Shown here: positions 43,121-50,410 of the stretch, one piece after another | Layout of the letters: every line of letters begins with the position of its first letter | Numbering within the stretch: position 1 is the stretch's first letter | From: an uncultured Prevotella sp. | GTDB lineage: Bacteria; Bacteroidota; Bacteroidia; Bacteroidales; Bacteroidaceae | Direction: 5' to 3' | DNA: 53,190 nucleotides | Assembly (NCBI GenBank): GCA_900553465.1 | Contig: USDT01000017.1 | Location: forward strand, 1 to 53,190 | Made by a program: the position numbers and the translations under genes | The notes under the pieces: model-generated | Database searches by the model: none | What the model saw: the letters and a program-made list of their open reading frames with translations, nothing else | Told to the model about the DNA's origin: nothing

Positions 43121-43750
43121 ATGGACAATCAGATAATATACGGCACGCTTTTCAGCGTCATAGAGTTTCTCGGTACATTTGCGTTTGCCATATCCGGCAT
43201 ACGCCATGCCGCAGCTAAGCATTTCGACTGGTTCGGAGGTTTCGTATGCGGTGTGGCTGTGGCCATAGGAGGAGGCACCATACGTGACGTCATGCTCGGT
43301 GTGACTCCGTTCTGGATGACATCCTCCATCTATCTGGTGTGTACAGTCATGGCCCAGATTTTTGTGATAGTTTTCGCCCGTTACCTCAAACGTCTTGACA
43401 ATGCCTGGTTCTTCTTCGACACTCTCGGACTGGCCCTGTTCACCATTGCCGGACTTCAGAAAACCATCGACTGCGGCCATCCTTTCTGGGTTGCCATAAT
43501 CATGGGATGCATCACCGGTTCGGCCGGAGGCGTCATACGCGATGTCTTGCTCAACAATGTGCCCGTCATTTTCCAAAAGGAGATATACGCCATGGCCAGC
43601 GTTGTAGGCGGACTTGCCTATTGGGGATTTGTGGTTGCGGGCATTAATGTGAGCATGGCTGTCGTACTGTCGTTCCTGATAATATGCGCCATAAGACTCC
43701 TTGCCGTGAAATATCACATCTCTTTGCCCATTCTTAAGGCGGAGGAGTAG
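43121..43750 (+). CDS. TRIC/UPF0126 (YicG-like) membrane protein
   Basis: The 209-residue inner-membrane protein has about seven helices in two repeats of the UPF0126 unit. Repeat one reads IEFLGTFAFAISGIRHAAAKHFDWFGGFVCGVAVAIGGGTIRDVMLGVTPFW. Repeat two reads FFFDTLGLALFTIAGLQKTIDCGHPFWVAIIMGCITGSAGGVIRDVLLNNVPVIF. The paired GGGTIRD and GGVIRD motifs are diagnostic. Prokaryotic members are trimeric intracellular cation channels; the physiological ion in bacteria is uncertain. The ATG at 43121 lies 2 bp after the dehydrogenase stop codon; an upstream GTG at 43055 is rejected because it overlaps that gene. Confidence 0.92.
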   Translation: MDNQIIYGTLFSVIEFLGTFAFAISGIRHAAAKHFDWFGGFVCGVAVAIGGGTIRDVMLGVTPFWMTSSIYLVCTVMAQIFVIVFARYLKRLDNAWFFFDTLGLALFTIAGLQKTIDCGHPFWVAIIMGCITGSAGGVIRDVLLNNVPVIFQKEIYAMASVVGGLAYWGFVVAGINVSMAVVLSFLIICAIRLLAVKYHISLPILKAEE

Positions 43751-43810
43751 GGTGAAATGCACTTATTTTGGGTTTTTCTGAAGAAAAAACAAAAAAAATA
43801 TCGAATTTGT

Positions 43811-43841
43811 TTGGTGGAAACCTAAAATATGTATACCTTTG
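43811..43841 (+). promoter_or_regulatory. Promoter for tRNA-Arg copy 1
   Basis: TTGG (43811-43814), a 19-nt spacer, then TACCTTTG (43834-43841), 20 bp before the tRNA. Confidence 0.75.
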
Positions 43842-43861
43842 CAACCGCAAACAAGAAACGA

Positions 43862-43935
43862 GGCTCCGTAGCTCAACTGAATAGAGCATCTGACTACGGA
43901 TCAGAAGGTTACAGGTTTGAATCCTGTCGGAGTCA
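43862..43935 (+). tRNA. tRNA-Arg(ACG), copy 1
   Basis: The 74-nt gene folds as a standard cloverleaf. Acceptor GGCTCCG pairs with CGGAGTC, the D-arm has TAGCTCAACTGAATAGAGC, the anticodon arm is TCTGA-CTACGGA-TCAGA with anticodon ACG, and the T-arm has GGTTTGAATCC. The CCA end is not encoded. The ACG anticodon reads CGN codons and needs TadA editing to inosine. An identical copy lies 1003 bp downstream. Confidence 0.95.
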
Positions 43936-43980
43936 CGAAGAAAGGCTGTTCCAGATTATCCGGAGCAGCCTTTCTTCGTT
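43936..43980 (+). terminator. Terminator of tRNA-Arg copy 1
   Basis: CGAAGAAAGGCTG pairs with CAGCCTTTCTTCG (13 bp, perfect) starting directly after the tRNA, followed by TTT. Confidence 0.85.
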
Positions 43981-44042
43981 TATCTCCCTTTATTTATGTA
44001 CTGTTATCTATTATCAGTAGAAATTCTGTGTGAGCCGGTTTT

Positions 44043-44250
44043 TTATTTGTAGCTCACCACTAAGGGCCGCAAACCGTCCTGACTGTGCGGGACGGCACGT
44101 ATCGCGACCGTATGGACACCACGTGATGAGAAATACGTTTTGGCATAACCTGATGACCATCGCAGTATGACATGTGGGGGTGCCCGATGCTTATCATAGC
44201 GCCTGATTCCGACGGTTTTAAAGAAAACTCGGGCGGTGGACTTACAGTTT
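44043..44250 (-). pseudogene. Possible decayed gene fragment
   Basis: A GC-rich 200-bp block unlike its surroundings reads on the minus strand as FFKTVGIRRYDKHRAPPHVILRW...GVHTVAIRAVPHSQDGLRPLVVSYK. The ending HTVAIRAV...LVVSYK resembles C-terminal beta-sandwich domains of secreted enzymes, but I cannot place it. It may be a truncated remnant or not coding at all. Confidence 0.2.
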
Positions 44251-44253
44251 TTC

Positions 44254-44650
44254 TTGACTTTATTTTGACAAACGAAAATCGCAAAAGAGATGTAAAGAAA
44301 AGTTAAATCCAGCACATTAAAGCCTGTTTCGCGTTATACCGTCTTTTCGTATACCCAGCCCGATAGTTAGGAACAGTCCGTATGACGTTCCGATTATGTC
44401 TGTTTCAGCCTTCGGTTTCGCCTATATCAGGGTGTGATATGATGTGTTTCGGGCCATGAAACGGGCCATATCGCGTGATGAAACAGTGTATTTTGTGTGA
44501 CGTGAAAATAGCTATTGAATGTAAGTCGTTGGTATACAGATGTTTGTGCAAAGTTCTTATTTTTCACGTATTTGCGTCTGAAGGAAGGTCAACGCGCAAA
44601 TACGCGCTGGATTTTCGGGGTAGAACAGAAAACTCATACGGAAAAACCGC
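44254..44650 (+). repeat. Dispersed ~400-bp intergenic element, copy B
   Basis: It is collinear with copy A (1-396) over the full length, with the shared hairpin CGTATTTGCG (44567-44576), an 18-nt loop and CGCAAATACG (44595-44604), here with a perfect 10-bp stem. It lies between the two tRNA-Arg copies. No gene is evident. Confidence 0.6.
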
Positions 44651-44813
44651 AACATGCTTACAGTTTGAAAGTGCGCCTGTCGGTTTCATCCGGACAGAGA
44701 CAGCAAATACTTATAGGGGAATGAAGACGCAGGTTTTAATATTATATCAATACATACTGATTTTCTACTGGACCCGGTTATCTCTCCTTTTTCTAATTTT
44801 TATGACCTAAAGT

Positions 44814-44844
44814 TTGGTGGAAACAAAAAATATATATACCTTTG
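44814..44844 (+). promoter_or_regulatory. Promoter for tRNA-Arg copy 2
   Basis: TTGG (44814-44817), a 19-nt spacer, then TACCTTTG (44837-44844). The flank is nearly identical to copy 1. Confidence 0.75.
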
Positions 44845-44864
44845 CAACCGCAAACAAGAAACGA

Positions 44865-44938
44865 GGCTCCGTAGCTCAACTGAATAGAGCATCTGACTAC
44901 GGATCAGAAGGTTACAGGTTTGAATCCTGTCGGAGTCA
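44865..44938 (+). tRNA. tRNA-Arg(ACG), copy 2
   Basis: Identical in sequence to the tRNA at 43862-43935, with anticodon ACG and no encoded CCA. Identity extends about 20 bp upstream without a break and through the terminator downstream, so the whole transcription unit was duplicated. Confidence 0.95.
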
Positions 44939-44985
44939 CGAAGAAAGGCTGTTCCAGATTATCCGGAGCAGCCTTTCTTCGTTTT
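44939..44985 (+). terminator. Terminator of tRNA-Arg copy 2
   Basis: The same 13-bp perfect stem as after copy 1, followed by TTTT. Confidence 0.85.
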
Positions 44986-45143
44986 CATATTATAGCTCTT
45001 ACTGCCGTATTTTCCGGTAAGGATTGTTTTCGTGTTGTTTATTGCGGCTGAAACAATGCCTCTGATGCCATTTCCTTTGCTTCTTACGCGTTCTGTGTCT
45101 TAATGTGGCAGTTTGCCCACGATGAAGGATTAGCACTCGCATA

Positions 45144-45187
45144 TGCATAAATATACAGCATCCGGAATCGCCGTGTATATTTATGCA
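45144..45187. repeat. Perfect inverted repeat of ArgR-box-like arms
   Basis: TGCATAAATATACA (45144-45157) and TGTATATTTATGCA (45174-45187) form a perfect 14-bp inverted repeat with centres 30 bp apart. It lies downstream of both flanking genes, so promoter control is not obvious. Confidence 0.6.
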
Positions 45188-45204
45188 GCGACTTCTTATG
45201 GTAC

Positions 45205-45259
45205 GAAAAAGCCCCCGCAAGGGTGCAAAAACGATGTTTTCTGCACTCCCGTGGGGGCT
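45205..45259 (-). terminator. Terminator of the fucosidase gene
   Basis: On the minus strand AGCCCCCAC... pairs with ...GCGGGGGCT (long stem with a 2x2 mismatch) and is followed by TTTTT at 45205-45209. It lies about 170 bp past the stop codon. Confidence 0.75.
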
Positions 45260-45430
45260 GTAGCTGATTGTCTTATTAATATTGTCGCGTCTGAAAGTTT
45301 TTCTTTCTTCTCTTATCGTGTGTTTTTGAGACGCTCCACTTGTCTATTTTGCAAATTATTTTTGTCAAAACATCTTACTTTCATAATTGCATGTTTATGC
45401 AGTCTTTCGTGAAAACATGCTTTTGCCTCA

Positions 45431-46741
45431 TTATTTCTTCAGCGTTATCTCCACAATCGTATCTACGCTTTGCGGCACTGACGGCAGATTTATTACGGTA
45501 GAGTCTTTTTCGTGTTTCTGCAGTTTCAGTTTGCTGCCGTCGTCATACATTCTGGCCGATTTTATCTTTTTCGTACTCAGTGGTATTGTCAGGTTCTGTT
45601 CCTTGAGGTCGAGAATGTGCAGGTAGAGCGTGTTGTCCTTTTGTGTGCTCACGCCCCATGGTTGAGGCTTTATCAGTCCGCCGCGTGTGCCGTATATGGT
45701 TCCGCCGTAGCGTTTTGTCCATTTGCCGATTTCTTTGAGTCTTGTCATGGCCTCGTCGGGCAGTTGTCCGTCAGGGCGCGGACCGATGTTGAGCAGCAGG
45801 TTGGAGTTCATTCCGGCCGATTTAACGAGTCTTCTTATCAGTTCGTCTGTAGATTTGTACGACTTGTCTGTGATGCTGTAGCCCCATGTGTTGTTCATCG
45901 TCTGGCACGACTCCAGAGGCAACATGTCGCTCACTTTCTGTCCTCCGGAGAATCCGGCGCTGTTCTCACCGGGCAGATCCTGTTCGAACAGCTGGAAGTC
46001 CTCGCCCTCGTGTGGTGCAGTGTGGTGGTTGTTGCCTATGAGGCATGCCGGTTGCAACTTGTGTATGAGGGCGTACTGCTCGTCAAGCTGCCAGTCGAAG
46101 TTGTTGGGGTGGTCCCACATGCCGTCAAACCATATTGCTCCTATCTTGCCGTAATTGGTCAGTATCTCGGTGAGCTGTGTGTTCATGAAGTTGAAGTATG
46201 AGTTCCAGTTGGCAGATCCTTCGGGCTGGGGCAGCGCCTGGCTTGTACCACCGAGCGGATAGTCCGGGCGGAACCAGTCCATGTGTGAGTAGTATATGTG
46301 CAGTTTTATGCCTTGTTTCTCACATTCGTCGGCCAGCTCTTTCAGTATGTCGCGTTTGAAAGGTGTGGCGTCAATGATGTCGTAGTCTGTGGCTTTGGTG
46401 TCGAACATTGAGAATCCGTCGTGGTGGCGAGATGTTATGGTGACATATCCGGCTCCGGCGTCCTTGAATGCTTTAACCCATTCGTGTGCGTTGAAACGCG
46501 ACGGATAGAAGCCTGCTGCCAGTTTGGAATATTCGTTACGGTCTATTCGTTTTGAGTGTTGCACCCATTCGCCGTCGGCCAGCATGGAGTAGATACCCCA
46601 GTGGATGAATATTCCGAACTTCATGTCCTGGAATTCCTTTCTTGCCTGAATGTTTTCCGGAGAGGGCTGATAGGCCTGTGCGCAGACGCTGCCCGTACCT
46701 AAAGCCAGTGCTGCCATTAGTGTGATAAAGGTTTTTCTCAT
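45431..46741 (-). CDS. GH29 alpha-L-fucosidase (secreted)
   Basis: The 436-residue enzyme has a signal peptide (MRKTFITLMAALALGTGSVCAQ). GH29 enzymes release terminal alpha-fucose from host glycans. The family blocks are complete: FQDMKFGIFIHWGIYSMLADGEWVQH (38-62), YVTITSRHHDGFSMFDTKATDYDI (99-122), and GAIWFDGMWDH with the nucleophile Asp206. MNSNLLLNIGPRPDGQLPDEAMTRLKEIGKW follows further on. A C-terminal beta-sandwich ends the protein. The single-gene unit is separated from the upstream tRNA-Cys by a terminator. No SusCD pair is nearby. Linkage preference cannot be read from sequence. Confidence 0.94.
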   Translation of the reverse strand: MRKTFITLMAALALGTGSVCAQAYQPSPENIQARKEFQDMKFGIFIHWGIYSMLADGEWVQHSKRIDRNEYSKLAAGFYPSRFNAHEWVKAFKDAGAGYVTITSRHHDGFSMFDTKATDYDIIDATPFKRDILKELADECEKQGIKLHIYYSHMDWFRPDYPLGGTSQALPQPEGSANWNSYFNFMNTQLTEILTNYGKIGAIWFDGMWDHPNNFDWQLDEQYALIHKLQPACLIGNNHHTAPHEGEDFQLFEQDLPGENSAGFSGGQKVSDMLPLESCQTMNNTWGYSITDKSYKSTDELIRRLVKSAGMNSNLLLNIGPRPDGQLPDEAMTRLKEIGKWTKRYGGTIYGTRGGLIKPQPWGVSTQKDNTLYLHILDLKEQNLTIPLSTKKIKSARMYDDGSKLKLQKHEKDSTVINLPSVPQSVDTIVEITLKK

Positions 46742-46785
46742 AACGGTTTAAGTTTTTGTTATAGTCAGGTTATGTATGTTTAAAC

Positions 46786-46828
46786 AAAAAGAACTACAAA
46801 TAATTTATTCAATTAATTGTAGTTCTTC
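46786..46828 (-). terminator. Terminator of tRNA-Cys
   Basis: On the minus strand AAGAACTACAA pairs with TTGTAGTTCTT and is followed by TTTTG, starting a few bases after the tRNA. Confidence 0.8.
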
Positions 46829-46831
46829 AAG

Positions 46832-46903
46832 AGGTGCCTGGCGGATTCGAACCGCCGTAGACGGTTTTGCAGACCGTTGACTAAGCCACTCATCCAAGGC
46901 ACC
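46832..46903 (-). tRNA. tRNA-Cys(GCA)
   Basis: The minus strand folds as a cloverleaf: acceptor GGTGCCT with AGGCACC, discriminator U (typical for Cys), anticodon arm ACGGT-CTGCAAA-ACCGT with anticodon GCA, and T-arm GGTTCGAATCC. No CCA is encoded. It has its own consensus promoter at 46921-46952 and a terminator. Confidence 0.95.
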
Positions 46904-46920
46904 GTTTTCATTTGCGATTG

Positions 46921-46952
46921 CAAAGGTATGACTTTTTATTCAATCTGACAAA
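46921..46952 (-). promoter_or_regulatory. Promoter for tRNA-Cys
   Basis: On the minus strand TTTG (46949-46952), a 20-nt spacer, then TACCTTTG (46921-46928). The -33 box lies 2 bp past the stop codon of the small Cys-rich gene. Confidence 0.75.
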
Positions 46953-46954
46953 TT

Positions 46955-47149
46955 TTAAGCATGTTTTTTCTTATTTGTTTCGTTATTTGGGCAATTATTT
47001 TTGTTTTTTGAGCTGCAAACCTCCGTCAGAGGGCACCCGGCACACTTTGCGTTGCCTTTTTTTGCGTTTTTTATTGTGACAGTAGTCCATCTTATGGCGA
47101 TTATCACCGCCACTGCTATTATTATGTATATTATGATTTCCTGTGTCAT
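46955..47149 (-). CDS. FeoB-associated Cys-rich membrane mini-protein
   Basis: The 64-residue protein has one N-terminal membrane helix (IIIYIIIAVAVIIAIRW, about 5-21) and a short basic Cys-rich tail KCAGCPLTEVCSSKNKNNC (about 35-53, pattern CxxCPLxxxC). It matches the FeoB-associated Cys-rich membrane protein family, whose genes usually sit beside the ferrous iron transporter feoAB. No feo gene is in this window, so it is an orphan member. It lies 80 bp downstream of glyA, but the glyA terminator intervenes, and I saw no clear promoter of its own. The iron link is an inference. Confidence 0.75.
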   Translation of the reverse strand: MTQEIIIYIIIAVAVIIAIRWTTVTIKNAKKGNAKCAGCPLTEVCSSKNKNNCPNNETNKKKHA

Positions 47150-47164
47150 GCTTCTCCGGGTATT

Positions 47165-47207
47165 AAAAAACGGAAGGAAGTCCTTCTCGGACCGTTCCTC
47201 CCGTTTC
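47165..47207 (-). terminator. Terminator of glyA
   Basis: On the minus strand AAACGGGAGGAACGGTCC pairs with GGACTTCCTTCCGTTT (two mismatches) and is followed by a T-run. Confidence 0.8.
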
Positions 47208-47229
47208 TTTATTTCATTTTGGCTGATGC

Positions 47230-48510
47230 TTAATAAGCGAAGAGAGGATAGTTCTTCATCTTTTCGTTTACTCTCTGGCGTACACTTGCTATCACTTCCT
47301 CGTTCTCCGGATCGTTGAGTACTTCCTCGATGAGTGCTGCTATTTCTACCATGAGGTCTTCCTTTGCACCACGTGTTGTGATGGCTGGTGTGCCCAAACG
47401 TATACCTGATGTCTGGAATGCGCTGCGTGTGTCGAACGGCACCATGTTCTTGTTCACGGTGATGTCTGCTGCAACGAGTGCGTTTTCTGCCACCTTACCT
47501 GTGAGGTCAGGATATTTTGAACGCAGATCGACGAGCATGGAGTGGTTGTCTGTACCGCCGCTTACGATGGTGAAACCACGCTTGATGAGTTCGTCTGCCA
47601 GTACTTTCGCATTTTTCTGCACCTGTTTTGCCCACTCCTTGAATTCCGGCTGAAGAGCCTCACCGAAAGCTACGGCCTTGGCTGCGATGACGTGCTCGAG
47701 CGGTCCGCCCTGTGTTCCGGGGAATACGGCTGAATTGAGCAGCTGGCTCATCATCTTCACCTGTCCCTTCGGAGTTGTCAGGCCCCATGGATTCTCGAAG
47801 TCCTTGCCCATGAGGATGATACCGCCGCGCGGTCCGCGCAGAGTCTTGTGTGTGGTTGATGTCACGATGTGTGCATATTTCACCGGGTTGTCGAGCAGTC
47901 CGGCTGCGATGAGTCCTGCCGGATGAGCCATGTCGATCATGAGCAGTGCGCCCACCTTATCGGCTATCTCACGCATGCGTTTGTAGTCCCACTCGCGGCT
48001 GTAGGCCGAACCACCGCCAATGATGAGTTTCGGCTTGTTCTCAATGGCGAGTTGTTCCATCTGGTCGTAGTCAACGCGTCCTGTTTCCTTGTTAAGGTCG
48101 TAGCCTACAGCATGATACAGAATACCTGATGTATTGACCGCCGAGCCGTGTGAAAGGTGGCCTCCGTGTGCAAGGTTCAGGCCAAGGAATGTGTCGCCGG
48201 GTTTCAGTACGGCCAGCAGTACGGCTGCGTTGGCCTGTGCACCTGAGTGCGGCTGCACGTTGGCATATTCGGCCCCGAAGAGTTTTTTCACTCTCTCTAT
48301 GGCAAGTGTTTCTACTTCATCAACCACGCCGCATCCGCCGTAGTATCTCTTTCCTGGATATCCTTCGGCATACTTGTTGGTGAGATATGAGCCCATGGCT
48401 TCCATCACCTCATTGCTTACAAAGTTTTCTGATGCGATCAGCTCAATGCCTTTCAGCTGGCGTTGATGCTCCTTTTCGATAAGATCAAAAATCTCCTGGT
48501 CTCTTTTCAT
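47230..48510 (-). CDS. glyA: Serine hydroxymethyltransferase
   Basis: GlyA is the cytosolic PLP enzyme that converts serine and tetrahydrofolate to glycine and 5,10-methylene-tetrahydrofolate. The 426-residue protein is full length. Diagnostic blocks are [39 protein letters not shown] (about 21-59), [42 protein letters not shown], and the PLP lysine in [36 protein letters not shown] lies near the C-terminus. It has its own promoter (48566-48597) and terminator, so it is a single-gene unit despite pyrI just upstream. Confidence 0.97.
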   Translation of the reverse strand: MKRDQEIFDLIEKEHQRQLKGIELIASENFVSNEVMEAMGSYLTNKYAEGYPGKRYYGGCGVVDEVETLAIERVKKLFGAEYANVQPHSGAQANAAVLLAVLKPGDTFLGLNLAHGGHLSHGSAVNTSGILYHAVGYDLNKETGRVDYDQMEQLAIENKPKLIIGGGSAYSREWDYKRMREIADKVGALLMIDMAHPAGLIAAGLLDNPVKYAHIVTSTTHKTLRGPRGGIILMGKDFENPWGLTTPKGQVKMMSQLLNSAVFPGTQGGPLEHVIAAKAVAFGEALQPEFKEWAKQVQKNAKVLADELIKRGFTIVSGGTDNHSMLVDLRSKYPDLTGKVAENALVAADITVNKNMVPFDTRSAFQTSGIRLGTPAITTRGAKEDLMVEIAALIEEVLNDPENEEVIASVRQRVNEKMKNYPLFAY

Positions 48511-48565
48511 TGCGGTTTCTGTATTTGTTTTATGTGAATTTTTTGTAGGCGAAATAATCTTTTTG

Positions 48566-48597
48566 CAAAGTTACTTCTTTTTTCTGTTACTGGCAAG
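48566..48597 (-). promoter_or_regulatory. glyA promoter
   Basis: On the minus strand TAACTTTG (48566-48573) is preceded at 20 nt by CTTG (48594-48597). The start codon follows about 55 bp later. Confidence 0.6.
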
Positions 48598-48614
48598 CCG
48601 TGCATGACAAAATA

Positions 48615-49070
48615 TCATACCAGCTTCACCTCGCTGATTTCCTGCTCCTTGTCGCAGTAGTGGCACTTCAGTGTGCCGCGTTCCTTGTCGACAACATTGA
48701 ACACAGTCTCCATCGGTTCGTTGTTGGTGATGCATTTCGGATTATTGCATTTCACTATGCCGCGCAGTTCGTCGGGCATTTCGACGGTTTTCTTCTCTAC
48801 CACTTCGTAGTTGCGTATTATGTTGAGGACCACTTTGGGGGCAACGACTGACAGACGTGATATCTCCTCGTCGGTGAAGAATTTGTCAGACACCTTTATG
48901 ATGCCTTTGCTTCCTATTTTCTTCGACGGATAGTTGTATCCGATGGTTATTGGTGTGCTGAGATTCTGAAGTCCGAGAATTGTTGCAACCTGATAGGTTT
49001 TCTCAGCCGGTATATGGTCTATAACGGTTCCGTTCTTGATTGCGGCAACCAGTCTTTCTGTCTTGTTCAT
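48615..49070 (-). CDS. pyrI: Aspartate carbamoyltransferase regulatory subunit
   Basis: PyrI binds nucleotides and makes ATCase allosteric. The 151-residue protein has the N-terminal allosteric domain ([28 protein letters not shown], about 7-34, with [15 protein letters not shown]) and the C-terminal zinc domain with C108, C113, C136 and C139 ([13 protein letters not shown]... [10 protein letters not shown]). It starts 41 bp downstream of pyrB in the same direction, the usual pyrBI order, so the two form an operon. Confidence 0.96.
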   Translation of the reverse strand: MNKTERLVAAIKNGTVIDHIPAEKTYQVATILGLQNLSTPITIGYNYPSKKIGSKGIIKVSDKFFTDEEISRLSVVAPKVVLNIIRNYEVVEKKTVEMPDELRGIVKCNNPKCITNNEPMETVFNVVDKERGTLKCHYCDKEQEISEVKLV

Positions 49071-49111
49071 GAGTTTACTCTGATTGATGTTCGTTGTTTA
49101 CTGCTGTCTGA

Positions 49112-50056
49112 CTATTCTATAATGGTCTTGTCGTTTATCACTTTGTCAAGACTTATGTCGAGGACATGGCTGAAGATGGCTTCGCGTGCGAACAGACCGT
49201 TACCGGCCTGTTGTATGTAGTATGCGTGCGGATTGGCGTCGACATCGTAGGCAATCTCGTTCACGCGTGGCAGCGGGTGGAGTATCTTCATGTTTTCCTT
49301 GGCGTTTTTCAGCATCGAGTTCTTCAGGATATATACGTTCTTTACGCGTTCGTATTCCATGAGGTCGGAGAAACGTTCCTTCTGCACTCTTGTCATGTAC
49401 AGTATGTCGGCGTCGGCTATTATATTCTCGTTGAATTCCGTGTGCTCTTCAAATTTTATTCCGTGCTGTTTGCAATACAGTTTGTATTCGTTTGGCATGG
49501 CGAGTTCTTCCGGAGCAATAAAGTGGAAAGTTGGATTGAAGTGGCGCATGGCAGTTATGAGTGAGTGTACCGTGCGGCCGTATTTCAGATCGCCCACAAG
49601 ATATATGTTGAGGTTTTCGAGTGTGCCCTGGGTTTTGTATATTGAATAGAGGTCGAGCAGACACTGTGACGGGTGCATGTGGGCACCGTCTCCTGCATTT
49701 ACTATTGGCACCGGCGAAATCTCGCTCGCGTATTGTGCCGCACCTTCTATGTAGTGGCGCATCACGATGACGTCAGCATAGTTGGACACCATCAGGATTG
49801 TGTCTTTGAGCGTTTCGCCTTTTGTGACACTGGATGCTTTTGCATCCGAGAATCCTATCACTTTGGCTCCTAGACGGTTGGCTGCCGTTTCAAAACTGAG
49901 CCTGGTGCGTGTTGACGGTTCGAAGAAAAGGGTTGCTACAATTTTGCCTTTGAGAAGTTCTCTGTTGGGGTGCTTCTCGAATTCCTGTGCCAGCCTTATC
50001 ATATACATGATTTTGTCTTTCGACAGGTCAGCAATTGTTACGAAATCGTGTTTCAT
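49112..50056 (-). CDS. pyrB: Aspartate carbamoyltransferase catalytic subunit
   Basis: PyrB joins carbamoyl phosphate and aspartate in the committed step of pyrimidine synthesis. The 314-residue protein has the phosphate-binding motif [13 protein letters not shown] (44-56), the [14 protein letters not shown] 80s loop with its lysine, [33 protein letters not shown] and [10 protein letters not shown]. The ATG at 50054-50056 starts [11 protein letters not shown], the family N-terminus; an in-frame start at 50101 would add 15 atypical residues. pyrI follows 41 bp downstream. I found no clean consensus promoter upstream; a TAACTTAG-like box near 50087 is the best candidate. Confidence 0.97.
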   Translation of the reverse strand: MKHDFVTIADLSKDKIMYMIRLAQEFEKHPNRELLKGKIVATLFFEPSTRTRLSFETAANRLGAKVIGFSDAKASSVTKGETLKDTILMVSNYADVIVMRHYIEGAAQYASEISPVPIVNAGDGAHMHPSQCLLDLYSIYKTQGTLENLNIYLVGDLKYGRTVHSLITAMRHFNPTFHFIAPEELAMPNEYKLYCKQHGIKFEEHTEFNENIIADADILYMTRVQKERFSDLMEYERVKNVYILKNSMLKNAKENMKILHPLPRVNEIAYDVDANPHAYYIQQAGNGLFAREAIFSHVLDISLDKVINDKTIIE

Positions 50057-50101
50057 TATTTTTATGGTTTTCTTTTTGCTTTCGACCGCTAAGTTAATCA
50101 T

Positions 50102-50358
50102 ATTTTTTCAAACGGAGGGGCTTCTGGGGTGATTAATGACATAGTCAGGTGCATTTTTGTATATATCAGTAATGTCTTTTATGATGAAGAGTATATGCTT
50201 TTTGTGTATGATATATGTGGTGGTATGTGTGCGGAACGCTTTGACAGCTTACGCTTGTATGACGATATTTTTTATAGTTGTATATAATGATATTGTTGAC
50301 CGCTGTTTCCGTTTCTTTTGACGGCGTAAAGCGATATGGAAAATATCATTATATTTGT
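50102..50358. other. Divergent intergenic region, pyrB and PBP1A
   Basis: About 250 bp hold no gene. The PBP1A promoter lies at the right end. Nothing else could be assigned. Confidence 0.5.
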
Positions 50359-50389
50359 TTTGCTTTTTATCCTAATTGCATTATCTTTG
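50359..50389 (+). promoter_or_regulatory. Consensus promoter for PBP1A
   Basis: TTTG (50359-50362), a 19-nt spacer, then TATCTTTG (50382-50389) match exactly. Transcription near 50395 rules out the ORF start at 50336 and fixes the ATG at 50411. Confidence 0.8.
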
Positions 50390-50410
50390 CCAAAAAATCG
50401 GTTTCCGGTC

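Noticed and set aside
50336..50410. Upstream start for PBP1A
   Set aside because: The consensus promoter at 50359-50389 lies downstream of it, so that codon would not be transcribed.
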